Below are positions 16,511-24,170 of a stretch of 46,127 bases of DNA, in pieces. The DNA lies in assembly GCA_913776045.1 (NCBI GenBank), contig CAJYOI010000014.1, positions 1 through 46,127 on the forward strand. Reading direction: 5' to 3'. Every line of letters begins with the position of its first letter. The stretch's first letter is position 1. Below the pieces are notes generated by a model, which searched no databases, had not been told where the DNA came from, and saw only the letters and a list, made by a program, of their open reading frames with translations. The translations under genes were made by a program, and so were the position numbers. Source of the DNA: an uncultured Sphingomonas sp. (GTDB lineage Bacteria > Pseudomonadota > Alphaproteobacteria > Sphingomonadales > Sphingomonadaceae).

Positions 16511-17596
16511 TTACTTCAGCAGCGGCAACACATCGACAATCCGCACGTCGTGCATCTGGTCGAGATACGCATCCAGATAGGGCTTGTGCGACGCCCCGAC
16601 GATCACCAGCGTCCGCATGCCCGGTTTCAGGCCGATCACATCGCGGATGTTGGCGGCCATGCGCAGGTTGCGAACCTCCCAATAGGCCACATAGCCGCGG
16701 CCGAAACCCTGCGGCGATGGCTCCTCCAGTGCGGCGCCGAAGTCGCTGGTATAGGCCATGCCGCCCATATCGGGCGCGTTGTACCGGCGGTACATCGCCA
16801 TCAGTTTGTCGGGTGTATCGACCTGCGCCTGGATCGCGGAGAAGATTTCCAACCGGCGCTTGGTCATGGGGTTGTCCCATGCCTTGGTGATTGCCGCGCC
16901 GTACGCCTTGGGATCGGTGTCGCCGTCGGGCCGGTCGGCGGTGTGGTCGTCCATCGGCCACAGCCGCTCATGCCCCAGCCGCGCGGCCAGCGGCGCGGCG
17001 ATCGAAGTCGTTTCGTTGCGCCGGACGCGGTATTTTTCGATCGCCTCGACGAGTGCGGCGTCCAGCCCGTCGCCCACCACGCGATCCGCCGGCGCCAGTC
17101 GCAGCCATTGCACCAGCGCCGAATCGCGCTCGCCCGCCGCCAGGAACGTCGCGGTCAGCTTGCGGCGGTCGGCTGCGGTCGGGCTCGCCGGCCACTTCGC
17201 CAGCATCGCCTCCGCTGCCGCGTTGGCGGCGGGCACGTCCATCCCGGTCGCCGTCGCCGCGGCCGATACGTCGGGGCAATAGCTCTTGATCGAATCGGCG
17301 TAGCGCGTCGGGTACCGCCGCATCGTGTCGCATTGCAGTCCCGACAGCGTCTCGATCGCGATGGCATTCGGACGCCACGCCGCCATCCGGTCGATCAGCA
17401 CCCCGAGCGTCGCAGGGTCGAACGTCTTGGGCATTCCCGACAGATGGGTCGTGCCGAGCACCGCGACCTCGTTCGGCACGCCCCGCTTCGGGCCCTTGTG
17501 CGCCCGCGGATCGAACCGCTGCGCCTGCACCGCGCCGGCCGCTGCAACCGCCGCCAACGCCACGCCGACCACCACACCCCGCGTCCAGGCTTTCAT
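16511..17596 (-). CDS. DUF5694 protein, TraB/TIKI-like fold, exported
   Basis: The 361-residue protein has a clear signal peptide (MKAWTRGVVVGVALAAVAAAGAVQAQ, residues 1-26). The mature part shows the motif set of the TraB/TIKI/GUMPN superfamily: VLGTTHLSG near residue 48, AIAIETL near 80, a conserved Arg region (RNLRMAANIRDVI) near 310 and VIVGASHKPYLD near 335. TIKI members are metalloproteases, but the activity of DUF5694 proteins is not established as far as I know. It is divergent from the Bcr/CflA transporter. The hairpin at 16404-16426 lies between it and the next leftward gene. Confidence 0.8.
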   Translation of the reverse strand: MKAWTRGVVVGVALAAVAAAGAVQAQRFDPRAHKGPKRGVPNEVAVLGTTHLSGMPKTFDPATLGVLIDRMAAWRPNAIAIETLSGLQCDTMRRYPTRYADSIKSYCPDVSAAATATGMDVPAANAAAEAMLAKWPASPTAADRRKLTATFLAAGERDSALVQWLRLAPADRVVGDGLDAALVEAIEKYRVRRNETTSIAAPLAARLGHERLWPMDDHTADRPDGDTDPKAYGAAITKAWDNPMTKRRLEIFSAIQAQVDTPDKLMAMYRRYNAPDMGGMAYTSDFGAALEEPSPQGFGRGYVAYWEVRNLRMAANIRDVIGLKPGMRTLVIVGASHKPYLDAYLDQMHDVRIVDVLPLLK

Positions 17597-17730
17597 TTCG
17601 CACCCCCAATTTGTGACTTACTAGTGCAATACACCTCGATCGAGCACAAGCCCTTTACGGATCATTGCGCGACGCAGCGAGTTGGGAGGGGTCGACCCGC
17701 CGGTCACGCCTGCCTAGAGCCACCATACCC

Positions 17731-19005
17731 ATGATGACGACGCTTTCCCCCGACCAGCCGCAGATCAACCGTGCGCCGATTCCGTTCGCGGAGTTCGTCG
17801 CGCTCGTCGCCGCGCTGATGGCGCTCACCGCGCTCGGCATCGATTCGATGCTGCCTGCGCTGCCGGCGATCGCGCGCGATCTGGGCGTGGCGGAGGATAA
17901 CCAGCGCCAGTTCGTCGTGACCGCCTTCATGATCGGCTTCGCCTTCGCGATGCTCGTCTATGGCCCCGCGACCGACCGGTTCGGGCGACGGCCGGTGCTG
18001 ATCGTCGCGCTGGTCGGCTATGTCCTGACGAACCTGCTGGCGGCGGTGTCGGGCAGTTTCGTGATGCTGCTCGCCGCGCGTGCCGCCTCTGGCGCGATGG
18101 TCGCGGGCGCGCGCACCGTTACCGTGGCGTTGGTCCGCGACTGCTATGCCGGTCGCGCGATGGCGAGAGTGATGAGCCTGGCCTTCATCTTTTTCATGGC
18201 CGCCCCCGTGCTGGCCCCGACGTTCGGCCAGCTGATCCTGCTGGTCGGAAGCTGGCGGTGGATCTTCGGCGCGATCGGCGGGGTGACGCTGGTCATCCTC
18301 GCCTGGTTCCTGGCGCGCATGCCCGAAACGTTGGCGGAGGAAGATCGCAAACCCTTCACGCTCGGTTCGCTCGGCACGGGCTTCTCCCGGATCGTGAAGG
18401 ACCGCTACGCACTCGGCTACACTCTTGCGGCGACCGCGCTCCAGGGCGCGCTGTTCGGCTTCATCGGATCGATCCAGCAGATCGTGTTCGAGGTGTTCGA
18501 GGTGCCGAACCTGCTGGCGCTCGTCTTCGCGTCGGTCGCGGGCACGATGGCGATCGGGTCGTTCCTCAATTCCCGCATCGTGATGAAGATGGGCACCCGC
18601 CTCATCTCGCACACCGCACTCTTGGGGTTCATCGTCTTCGCCGCGCTGCATCTCGGCATCGCGCTGTCGGGGGCGGAGACGCTCACCAACTTCATTGTCG
18701 TCCAGGCGCTGATGATGATGTGCTTCGGGCTTGCCACCTCCAATTTCTCGGCGATGGCGATGGAGCATATGGGCGACATCGCCGGCACCGCCGCCAGCAT
18801 CCAGGGCTTCGTCTCGACGCTCGGGGCCGCGCTGATCGGCGCGTACGTCGGCCAGCATTACGACGGCACGACCATCCCGCTCTACACCGGCTTCACCGCG
18901 ATGGGCGTGACGGCGCTGGTCATCGTTCTGCTGGCGGAACGCGGGCGTCTGTTCCGTCCGGCGTATGATTCGTCGCCTCGTCGCGAGGCCGTGGAACAGG
19001 GCTGA
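17731..19005 (+). CDS. Bcr/CflA-family multidrug efflux transporter (MFS)
   Basis: The 424-residue protein has 12 predicted transmembrane helices and the MFS loop motif GPATDRFGRRPVL between helices 2 and 3 (about residue 75). The helix 1 segment (LTALGIDSMLPALPAIARDL) and the RAASGAMVAGARTVTVALVRD region near 130 are typical of the Bcr/CflA drug:H+ antiporter subfamily. It should export drugs or small metabolites from the inner membrane. The start could be ATG 17731 or the adjacent ATG 17734; upstream in-frame sequence is not family-like. The substrate is unknown. Confidence 0.9.
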   Translation: MMTTLSPDQPQINRAPIPFAEFVALVAALMALTALGIDSMLPALPAIARDLGVAEDNQRQFVVTAFMIGFAFAMLVYGPATDRFGRRPVLIVALVGYVLTNLLAAVSGSFVMLLAARAASGAMVAGARTVTVALVRDCYAGRAMARVMSLAFIFFMAAPVLAPTFGQLILLVGSWRWIFGAIGGVTLVILAWFLARMPETLAEEDRKPFTLGSLGTGFSRIVKDRYALGYTLAATALQGALFGFIGSIQQIVFEVFEVPNLLALVFASVAGTMAIGSFLNSRIVMKMGTRLISHTALLGFIVFAALHLGIALSGAETLTNFIVVQALMMMCFGLATSNFSAMAMEHMGDIAGTAASIQGFVSTLGAALIGAYVGQHYDGTTIPLYTGFTAMGVTALVIVLLAERGRLFRPAYDSSPRREAVEQG

Positions 19006-19049
19006 GCCAGCGCCGTTCGATCCCCACGAGAGTTTTTCGGAGACGAACG

Positions 19050-19394
19050 ATGGGTGGTCATCAGGTACAGGCGCACGGCGCAGGCGACGACGGGTTTGAC
19101 GAGGACGGGTTCGACGAAAGCCAACGCGCCGAAATCCTGGAGGCGACGCGCGACGGGCCGAGCGACGGTACGATCCTGACCGACCTCGCCCCCGACCTGG
19201 GCGACGACCCGCTCGACGACGACGATACCGACGATCTGGAGATGCTGTCGGACGAGGTCGGCGAGGAGGACGAGGATGCGCTGGCCGACGAGGACGACCT
19301 GGAGGAGGATGCGCTTCAGGAAGACTTCGAGGACGACGCCGAGGACATGGACGAAGAACTGGACGACGGCGACGACACCGCGCTGCGTCCGTAA
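19050..19394 (+). CDS. Extremely acidic small protein of unknown function
   Basis: The 114-residue protein has no family I recognise. By my count it has 33 Asp and 17 Glu (about 44% acidic) against 3 Arg and no Lys. The acidic run becomes almost unbroken after residue 50. The first 35 residues are Gly/His/Asp-rich, followed by a helix-like segment (ESQRAEILEATRDG). GGAG lies upstream of the ATG, and the third-position bias fits the genome, so it is probably real. It may be a DNA-mimic, a metal-binding or a disordered acidic protein; none of these can be shown. It lies 45 bp past the transporter gene on the same strand. Confidence 0.65.
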   Translation: MGGHQVQAHGAGDDGFDEDGFDESQRAEILEATRDGPSDGTILTDLAPDLGDDPLDDDDTDDLEMLSDEVGEEDEDALADEDDLEEDALQEDFEDDAEDMDEELDDGDDTALRP

Positions 19395-19432
19395 GGATTG
19401 ACCCGGTTGCGGGGCAGGGGCAGCATCCGCCC

Positions 19433-19999
19433 ATGCCCCGCGATCCTCGTATCGACGCGTATATCGCCGCCCCTACGACCTTCGCGCAGCCGATTCTGGC
19501 CTGGATTCGCGAACGCGTGCACGCGGCGGCGCCAACATCGACGAATCGATCGAATGGGGCATGCCGGCCTTCCTGATAGACCGCCGCCCCCTCGCGAACA
19601 TGGCTGCGTTCAAGGCACACGCGACCTTCGGTTGCTGGAACCGCGCAAATGCGAGGGGCCGCGATGGCGAAGCGATGGGTCAGATGGGGCGGATCGCGAG
19701 CATCGCCGACCTGCCCGATCCCGCGATATTCGAGGCGATGGTCCGCGATCGCGCCGCGGCTGCGCCCGAGAAACGCACTGCGCAATTGCCCAAGCCCGCC
19801 GCCGAAGGGCCCGAAGCGCTCGCCGACGACGCTGCCGCCCGCGCGACCTTCGACGCCTTTCCCCCGAGTGCGTTCCGCGCCTGTTGCGACCGGGTGGCAG
19901 ACGCGAAGCGCCCGGAAAACCGCAACTCGCGCGTCGCGCGGACGCTGGAATGGCTGCGTGAGGGCAAACGCCGCAATTAAAAAATACGAAAGCTGCTGA
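19433..19999 (+). pseudogene. Broken YdeI/DUF1801-like gene (two frame lesions)
   Basis: From ATG 19433 the frame reads MPRDPRIDAYIAAPTTFAQP and continues to about 19520, matching the start of YdeI/OmpD-associated proteins. It then drifts out of frame. From about 19534 the next frame reads NIDESIEWGMPAFLID, the expected continuation, which a single missing base in a GCGGCGGCGCC tract would explain. That frame runs to ATLEW-like and GKRRN and stops at TAA 19978-19980. The usual family ending WKYExC is found right after in the first frame (KKYESC, stop at 19999), as if TGG had become TAA with one extra A. Two separate lesions suggest genuine decay; sequencing error is possible for the first. 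Confidence 0.75.
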
Positions 20000-20018
20000 T
20001 TCTAACTGGAGACTGACG

Positions 20019-20312
20019 ATGGCGATTCTGACGTTGGTGCTGATGCTGGCCACCCCGAGCGGCGAAACGATCGTCGGCCAGCCACGGCCGATCCCTGCGC
20101 ATTGCGGCCCGACGGCCGACAAGACGCGTGGTCCCAAGCTGAACGGGTCGATGAAGCTCGGCGACCAGCCGCCTGCGGCGCAGGTGCTGACCGTCTTCCG
20201 CAGGGATGCCGATGGCTGTCCGAAGCCGGTCGTGCTCCGCAAGGGCATCGGCGCCAACCCGGAAAAGTCCCTGCCGATGGCGCACGGCGGCGCGGTGATG
20301 CCGGCGCGGTAA
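20019..20312 (+). CDS. Small hypothetical protein, probably exported
   Basis: The 97-residue protein begins with a short hydrophobic stretch (MAILTLVLMLATPSG) that could be a weak signal peptide. It continues with a Pro/Gly/Lys-rich soluble part containing two Cys (GPTADKTRG region and DADGCPKPVVL). CTGGAGA lies 7 nt before the ATG. It resembles no family I know. It precedes ctaB on the same strand by 54 bp, in the place where cox subunit genes are often found, but it shows no resemblance to them. Confidence 0.65.
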   Translation: MAILTLVLMLATPSGETIVGQPRPIPAHCGPTADKTRGPKLNGSMKLGDQPPAAQVLTVFRRDADGCPKPVVLRKGIGANPEKSLPMAHGGAVMPAR

Positions 20313-20366
20313 CGGGAAGACACTCTTTCCCCTGTCCCCACATCGGCTTATAGGCGCGGTCATCCC

Positions 20367-21269
20367 ATGACCGCCGCCGACACCCCGCTGACCCTGCCCG
20401 CCGAATGGCGCGACTTCCTGGCGCTGACCAAGCCGCGGGTGATGACGCTCGTCGTCTTCACCGGCCTGTGCGGGATGCTGGCGGCTCCGGTCTCGATCGA
20501 CCCCGTGCTGGGCTTCACCGCGATTCTGTGCATCGCGCTGGGCGCCGGGGCTGCTGGTGCGCTCAACCAATGGTATGAGGCCGATATCGATGCGGTGATG
20601 AAGCGGACGCAGGGTCGTCCGCTGCCTGCCGGCCGCATGGACCGCCAGGCCGCGCTGCATTTCGGTGTGGGCCTCGCGATCTTCTCGGTCGTGCTGATGG
20701 GCCTTGCGGTCAACTATGCCGCGGCCGGCATTCTGACGATCTCGATCCTGTTCTATGTGCTGGTCTATACCGTGTGGCTGAAGCGCCGGACGCCGCAGAA
20801 CATCGTCATCGGCGGCGCCGCGGGCGCCTTTCCGCCGCTGATCGGCTGGGCGGCGGCGACCGGGCAGGTCGCGCTGCTGCCGCTGCTGCTGTTCGCGACC
20901 GTGTTCCTGTGGACCCCGCCGCATTTCTGGGCGCTCGCGCTGTTCATCCGTATGGATTACGCCAAGGCCGGCGTGCCGATGCTGCCCGTCGTCGCCGGCG
21001 AGCGTGCGACGCGGACCCAGATCGGGCTGTACACCATCCCGATGGCGCTGGCCGCGATCGCCCCCTGGCCGCTCGGGCTGACCGGTCCCATTTATGGCGT
21101 GAGCGCGGCCGTACTCAGCGCGATCTTCGGGGCGATGGCGCTGCAGGTCGCGACTCGGACGACACACGAGAGTGACAAGATGCTGCCCGAAAAGCGGCTG
21201 TTCAAATTCAGCCTCGCATATCTCGCGCTCATTTTCGCGGCCGTGGTCGCAGACAGGTGGATGGCATGA
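20367..21269 (+). CDS. ctaB: Protoheme IX farnesyltransferase (heme O synthase)
   Basis: The 300-residue UbiA-family membrane protein has about nine transmembrane helices. The motif [15 protein letters not shown] near residue 75-90 contains the Asp-x-x-x-Asp prenyl-diphosphate site, and the second Asp-rich loop is in [14 protein letters not shown] near 198. It transfers a farnesyl group to heme B to make heme O, the precursor of heme A for cytochrome aa3 oxidase. Its stop codon overlaps the start of a 45-codon membrane peptide gene (ATGA), and ctaG follows, which fits a cox assembly operon. Confidence 0.96.
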   Translation: MTAADTPLTLPAEWRDFLALTKPRVMTLVVFTGLCGMLAAPVSIDPVLGFTAILCIALGAGAAGALNQWYEADIDAVMKRTQGRPLPAGRMDRQAALHFGVGLAIFSVVLMGLAVNYAAAGILTISILFYVLVYTVWLKRRTPQNIVIGGAAGAFPPLIGWAAATGQVALLPLLLFATVFLWTPPHFWALALFIRMDYAKAGVPMLPVVAGERATRTQIGLYTIPMALAAIAPWPLGLTGPIYGVSAAVLSAIFGAMALQVATRTTHESDKMLPEKRLFKFSLAYLALIFAAVVADRWMA

Positions 21270-21403
21270 CCCCCAACGACGAAACCGAAATTCGCCGACG
21301 GCAGAAGAGCCGCTCGATCGTCATGGCCGTATTGCTCGGCGCTTTCGTGGTTCTGATGTTCGCGATCACCATTTCGAAGATCAAGGCGGGGATGCACCCC
21401 TGA
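21266..21403 (+). CDS. 45-residue single-pass membrane peptide between ctaB and ctaG
   Basis: ATG 21266 overlaps the ctaB stop by 4 nt, and the stop TGA overlaps the ctaG ATG by 1 nt. The peptide has a charged N-terminus ([12 protein letters not shown], about residues 6-17), one transmembrane helix (about 18-36) and a short basic end. Positive-inside rules put its N-terminus in the cytoplasm. Similar small proteins stand at this position in other alphaproteobacterial cox clusters and are sometimes annotated as CoxF-like or hypothetical assembly factors. Tight overlaps on both sides support real coupled translation. The function is inferred from position alone. Confidence 0.85.
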   Translation: MTPNDETEIRRRQKSRSIVMAVLLGAFVVLMFAITISKIKAGMHP

Positions 21404-21927
21404 TGCAGCGCACCCACCGCACCGCGCTAATCGCTGTCGCCGGCGTGTGCGGCATGACCGGCCTGGGGTTCGCCAGCGTGCCCCTCTACAACTTGTTCTG
21501 CGAAGCGACCGGCCTGAACGGCACGACCAACCGCGCCGACGCCGCGCCGGGCGCGACCGGCACGAAGATCACCGTCGCCTTCGACAGCAACGTCAGCCCG
21601 AAGCTGGCCTGGGCGTTCAAGCCTGAGGTCGAGCAGACCAAGGTCGACATCGGCGCGCGCGACATGGAATTTTTCACCGCGACCAACCGGTCGGACAAAC
21701 CGATCACCGGCACGGCGACGTACAATGTCTCGCCTGCGCAGGCGGGGAAGTATTTCACAAAGATCGAGTGTTTCTGCTTCACCGAACAGACGCTGAAGCC
21801 CGGCGAGACGGTGCGCATGCCGGTCATCTTCTTCGTCGATCCGAAGATCAAGGACGACCCCGACGCGCGCGACATCGACACGATCACGCTCAGCTACACT
21901 TTCTACCCGGTCGAGAAGAAGGGCTGA
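21403..21927 (+). CDS. ctaG: Cytochrome c oxidase assembly protein CtaG/Cox11
   Basis: The 174-residue protein has one N-terminal transmembrane helix (about 8-30) followed by a periplasmic beta-sandwich. SVPLYNLFCEATG right after the helix and ECFCFTEQTL near residue 120, containing the CFCF copper-binding motif, are hallmarks of Cox11/CtaG. The family delivers copper to the CuB site of cytochrome oxidase subunit I. The ATG overlaps the preceding small gene's stop (TGATG). A perfect 28-bp inverted repeat follows within 16 nt of the stop. Confidence 0.96.
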   Translation: MQRTHRTALIAVAGVCGMTGLGFASVPLYNLFCEATGLNGTTNRADAAPGATGTKITVAFDSNVSPKLAWAFKPEVEQTKVDIGARDMEFFTATNRSDKPITGTATYNVSPAQAGKYFTKIECFCFTEQTLKPGETVRMPVIFFVDPKIKDDPDARDIDTITLSYTFYPVEKKG

Positions 21928-21942
21928 GGCTCCCTCATACCT

Positions 21943-22018
21943 CATGCCGGGCTAGACCCGGCATCCAGGGGCGCGCGATGCCCTCTCGGGCCCTGGATGC
22001 CGGGTCTAGCCCGGCATG
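21943..22018. repeat. Perfect 28-bp inverted repeat (palindromic element)
   Basis: CATGCCGGGCTAGACCCGGCATCCAGGG at 21943-21970 is the exact reverse complement of 21991-22018, with a 20-nt centre. Each arm also contains its own near-palindrome (GCCGGGCTAGACCCGGC), so a cruciform or cloverleaf is possible. It lies between ctaG and ctaE. The repeat structure is certain from the sequence; its transcriptional effect is not. Confidence 0.85.
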
Positions 22019-22100
22019 ACGGCGCTGTAATGCACCACCTTGCCCTAATCGCGCCTCCGCCCTAGAGCGGGCGATAAACACGTCGAACAGGGACGCCACC

Positions 22101-22976
22101 ATGGCCGGTGCCAAGAACCACGATTACCATATTCTGCCCCCCAGCCCCTGGCCGCTGATGGGGTCGCTGACCGCCGGTCTGCTGGCGGTGGGCGGTCTGC
22201 TGTGGATGAAGGGCCATCATTTCGGCCCCGCCGTCTTCGGTCTCGGCTTCGCCGGCGTGCTGTCGACGATGTATTTCTGGTGGGCCGACGTCATTCGCGA
22301 AGCCCACGCCGGCGACCATACGCCGGTCGTGCAGCTGCACCTGCGCTACGGCATGATCCTGTTCATCGCGTCCGAAGTGATGTTCTTCGTCGGCTGGTTC
22401 TGGGCGTTCTTCGACTTCTCGCTGTTCCCGGCGATGGTCGGCTACACTCCGGGCGCGCATGGCGAAGCGGGCACGGTCGAATTGCTGACTGAGGGGGTCG
22501 CGCAATGGCCGCCCAAAGGCCTCGAAGTCATCAACGCCTTCGAACTGCCGCTGCTCAACACCTTTATCCTGTTGCTCTCGGGCACGACGGTGACCTGGGC
22601 GCACCACGCGCTGATCCACGGCGATCGCGAAGGGCTGAAGAAGGGGCTGTGGTGCACGATCCTGCTGGGCGCGGTGTTCAGCTGCATCCAGGCGTATGAG
22701 TACATGCATGCGCCCTTCCCGTTCAAGGGCCTGAACTACGGCGCGTCGTTCTTCATGGCGACCGGGTTCCACGGCGTGCACGTGCTGATCGGCACCATCT
22801 TCCTCGCGGTCTGCCTGGTCCGTGCGTACAAGGGCGACTTCACGCCGCGCCAGCATTTCGGTTTCGAAGCCGCCGCCTGGTACTGGCACTTCGTCGACGT
22901 CGTGTGGCTGTTCCTGTTCGTCTCGATCTACATCTGGGGCAGCTGGGGCGCGCCGATCCACGGCGGCGTGGGCTGA
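22101..22976 (+). CDS. ctaE: Cytochrome c oxidase subunit III
   Basis: The 291-residue protein has seven transmembrane helices and the family landmarks: HDYHILPPSPWP at the start, SEVMFFVGWFWAFF near residue 95, the TVTWAHHAL region near 172 and GFHGVHVLIGT near 220, ending in HFVDVVWLFLFVSIY. It is subunit III of the aa3-type oxidase in the inner membrane. AGGGA precedes the ATG. It is followed by DUF983 and SURF1 genes. Subunits I and II are not in the window, so those must be encoded elsewhere or beyond it. Confidence 0.96.
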   Translation: MAGAKNHDYHILPPSPWPLMGSLTAGLLAVGGLLWMKGHHFGPAVFGLGFAGVLSTMYFWWADVIREAHAGDHTPVVQLHLRYGMILFIASEVMFFVGWFWAFFDFSLFPAMVGYTPGAHGEAGTVELLTEGVAQWPPKGLEVINAFELPLLNTFILLLSGTTVTWAHHALIHGDREGLKKGLWCTILLGAVFSCIQAYEYMHAPFPFKGLNYGASFFMATGFHGVHVLIGTIFLAVCLVRAYKGDFTPRQHFGFEAAAWYWHFVDVVWLFLFVSIYIWGSWGAPIHGGVG

Positions 22977-22984
22977 TCCAGCCT

Positions 22985-23353
22985 GTGACTACGCCCGGCT
23001 TGGCCGAGGCGGCGGTAAAGGGTCTGTGTCCCCGCTGTGGGGCGCGGACCCTTTTCGCTGGCGCCGTCCGCTTCGCCCCTCGCTGCCCGTCGTGCGGACT
23101 TGATTTCGCCGGCTTCAATGTCGGTGACGGGCCGGCCGCCTTTCTGACTTTGGGCGTCGGGGGACTGGTGACGTTGCTCGCGGTACTGCTCGAATTGGGG
23201 GCCGAGCCGCCGTTCTGGGTTCACCTGCTACTGTGGCCCGCGCTTACGCTCGGGTGCGTGATGGGGGGCTTGCGGATCGCCAAGGCGGCGCTGCTCGCGG
23301 CCGAATACCGCCAGGCCGCGCGCGAAGGACGACAGGTGAAGGACGACGAATGA
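22985..23353 (+). CDS. DUF983 family membrane protein
   Basis: From GTG 22985 the protein has 122 residues and begins VTTPGLAEAAVKGLCPRCG. It has two CPxCG zinc-ribbon knuckles (CPRCG and CPSCG, about residues 15-36) and then two transmembrane helices (about 55-75 and 80-98). This is the DUF983 pattern, a family commonly found next to ctaE and surf1 in alphaproteobacteria and probably involved in oxidase biogenesis, though unproved. There is no in-frame ATG nearby. Its stop overlaps the SURF1 ATG (ATGA). Confidence 0.82.
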   Translation: MTTPGLAEAAVKGLCPRCGARTLFAGAVRFAPRCPSCGLDFAGFNVGDGPAAFLTLGVGGLVTLLAVLLELGAEPPFWVHLLLWPALTLGCVMGGLRIAKAALLAAEYRQAAREGRQVKDDE

Positions 23354-23961
23354 AGCGCTGGCCCCTGATCCCGACGATCATCGTCGGCCTGGCGATCGCG
23401 GCGATGATCGGCCTGGGTTTCTGGCAGCTCGCTCGCAAGCAGGAGAAGGAGGCGGCGCTGATCCAGCTCGCCGCCAACGTCCGTCGCCCCGCGGTGCTGT
23501 TCCCGGCGACCGGTGTGGGCGACGACCTGCTGTTCCGTAAATCGGCGATCGACTGCCTGAACGTCACCGACATCACGCGCCAGAGCGGCCGCACCGCCGA
23601 CGGCAAGCCCGGCTGGCGCGTGATCGCCGCCTGCCGCACGCCGAACGCCGGCCTCGTGCCGATCCAGCTCGGCATCGCGCGCGATTTCAATACGACGCCG
23701 GAATTCTCAGGCGGCCCGGTGACCGGCTTCCTGAGCCACGCCCCCGATTCGCGCCCCCTGATCTCCGGGTTGTTCGACCATAGCCCCAAGCGACTGATGC
23801 TGGTGTCCGATGCAGCCCCGATCGGCCTGATCGCCAATCCCGGGCCGGACCTGTCGGCGGTGCCGAACAACCACCTCGCCTATGCGGTGCAGTGGTTCCT
23901 GTTCGCAGCGATCGCGGCGGTGATCTACGTGCTTGCGTTGCGTTTCCGGCGGCGCCGCTAG
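23350..23961 (+). CDS. SURF1-family cytochrome oxidase biogenesis protein
   Basis: The 203-residue protein has the two-helix layout of SURF1: helix 1 at about 5-25, with the family motif LGFWQLARKQEKEA just after it, and helix 2 at about 180-198 near the C-terminus, with a periplasmic domain between. SURF1 helps insert heme A into oxidase subunit I. It overlaps DUF983 by 4 nt. The C-terminus ends in RFRRRR. It is shorter and more diverged than some SURF1 proteins, so family assignment is good but the exact role is inferred. Confidence 0.88.
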   Translation: MKRWPLIPTIIVGLAIAAMIGLGFWQLARKQEKEAALIQLAANVRRPAVLFPATGVGDDLLFRKSAIDCLNVTDITRQSGRTADGKPGWRVIAACRTPNAGLVPIQLGIARDFNTTPEFSGGPVTGFLSHAPDSRPLISGLFDHSPKRLMLVSDAAPIGLIANPGPDLSAVPNNHLAYAVQWFLFAAIAAVIYVLALRFRRRR

Positions 23962-23977
23962 GCCAGCGCTCCAATCC

Positions 23978-24070
23978 GTCATCCCCGCGCAGGCGGGGAT
24001 CAATAGTCGCTGCAGGACATGAGACTCACTGTCGCCAGCCAGAATCGATCCCCGCCCGCGCGGGGATGAC
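23978..24070. repeat. Pair of REP-like palindromes
   Basis: GTCATCCCCGCGCAGGCGGGGATC (23978-24001) and its inverted partner at 24047-24070 match in 23 of 24 positions, with a 45-nt spacer. Each half is itself a hairpin. It lies between the SURF1 and thrC genes. The same family occurs at 26491-26583, and related shorter forms at 29675-29701 and 42371-42398. Confidence 0.8.
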
Positions 24071-24170
24071 GAAACTTACGAAGCAACATCGAGCGGCAGC
24101 GCGCCGCTTTACCCACCCCACCCGCAAGCTTTCTTGCCCCGCGCCCCCCCGCCCGCTAGGCCGCGCCATC

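Noticed and set aside
17704-19785. 693-codon frame opposite the Bcr/CflA and acidic protein genes
   Set aside because: It runs across several real genes and a gap, with shadow-type composition.
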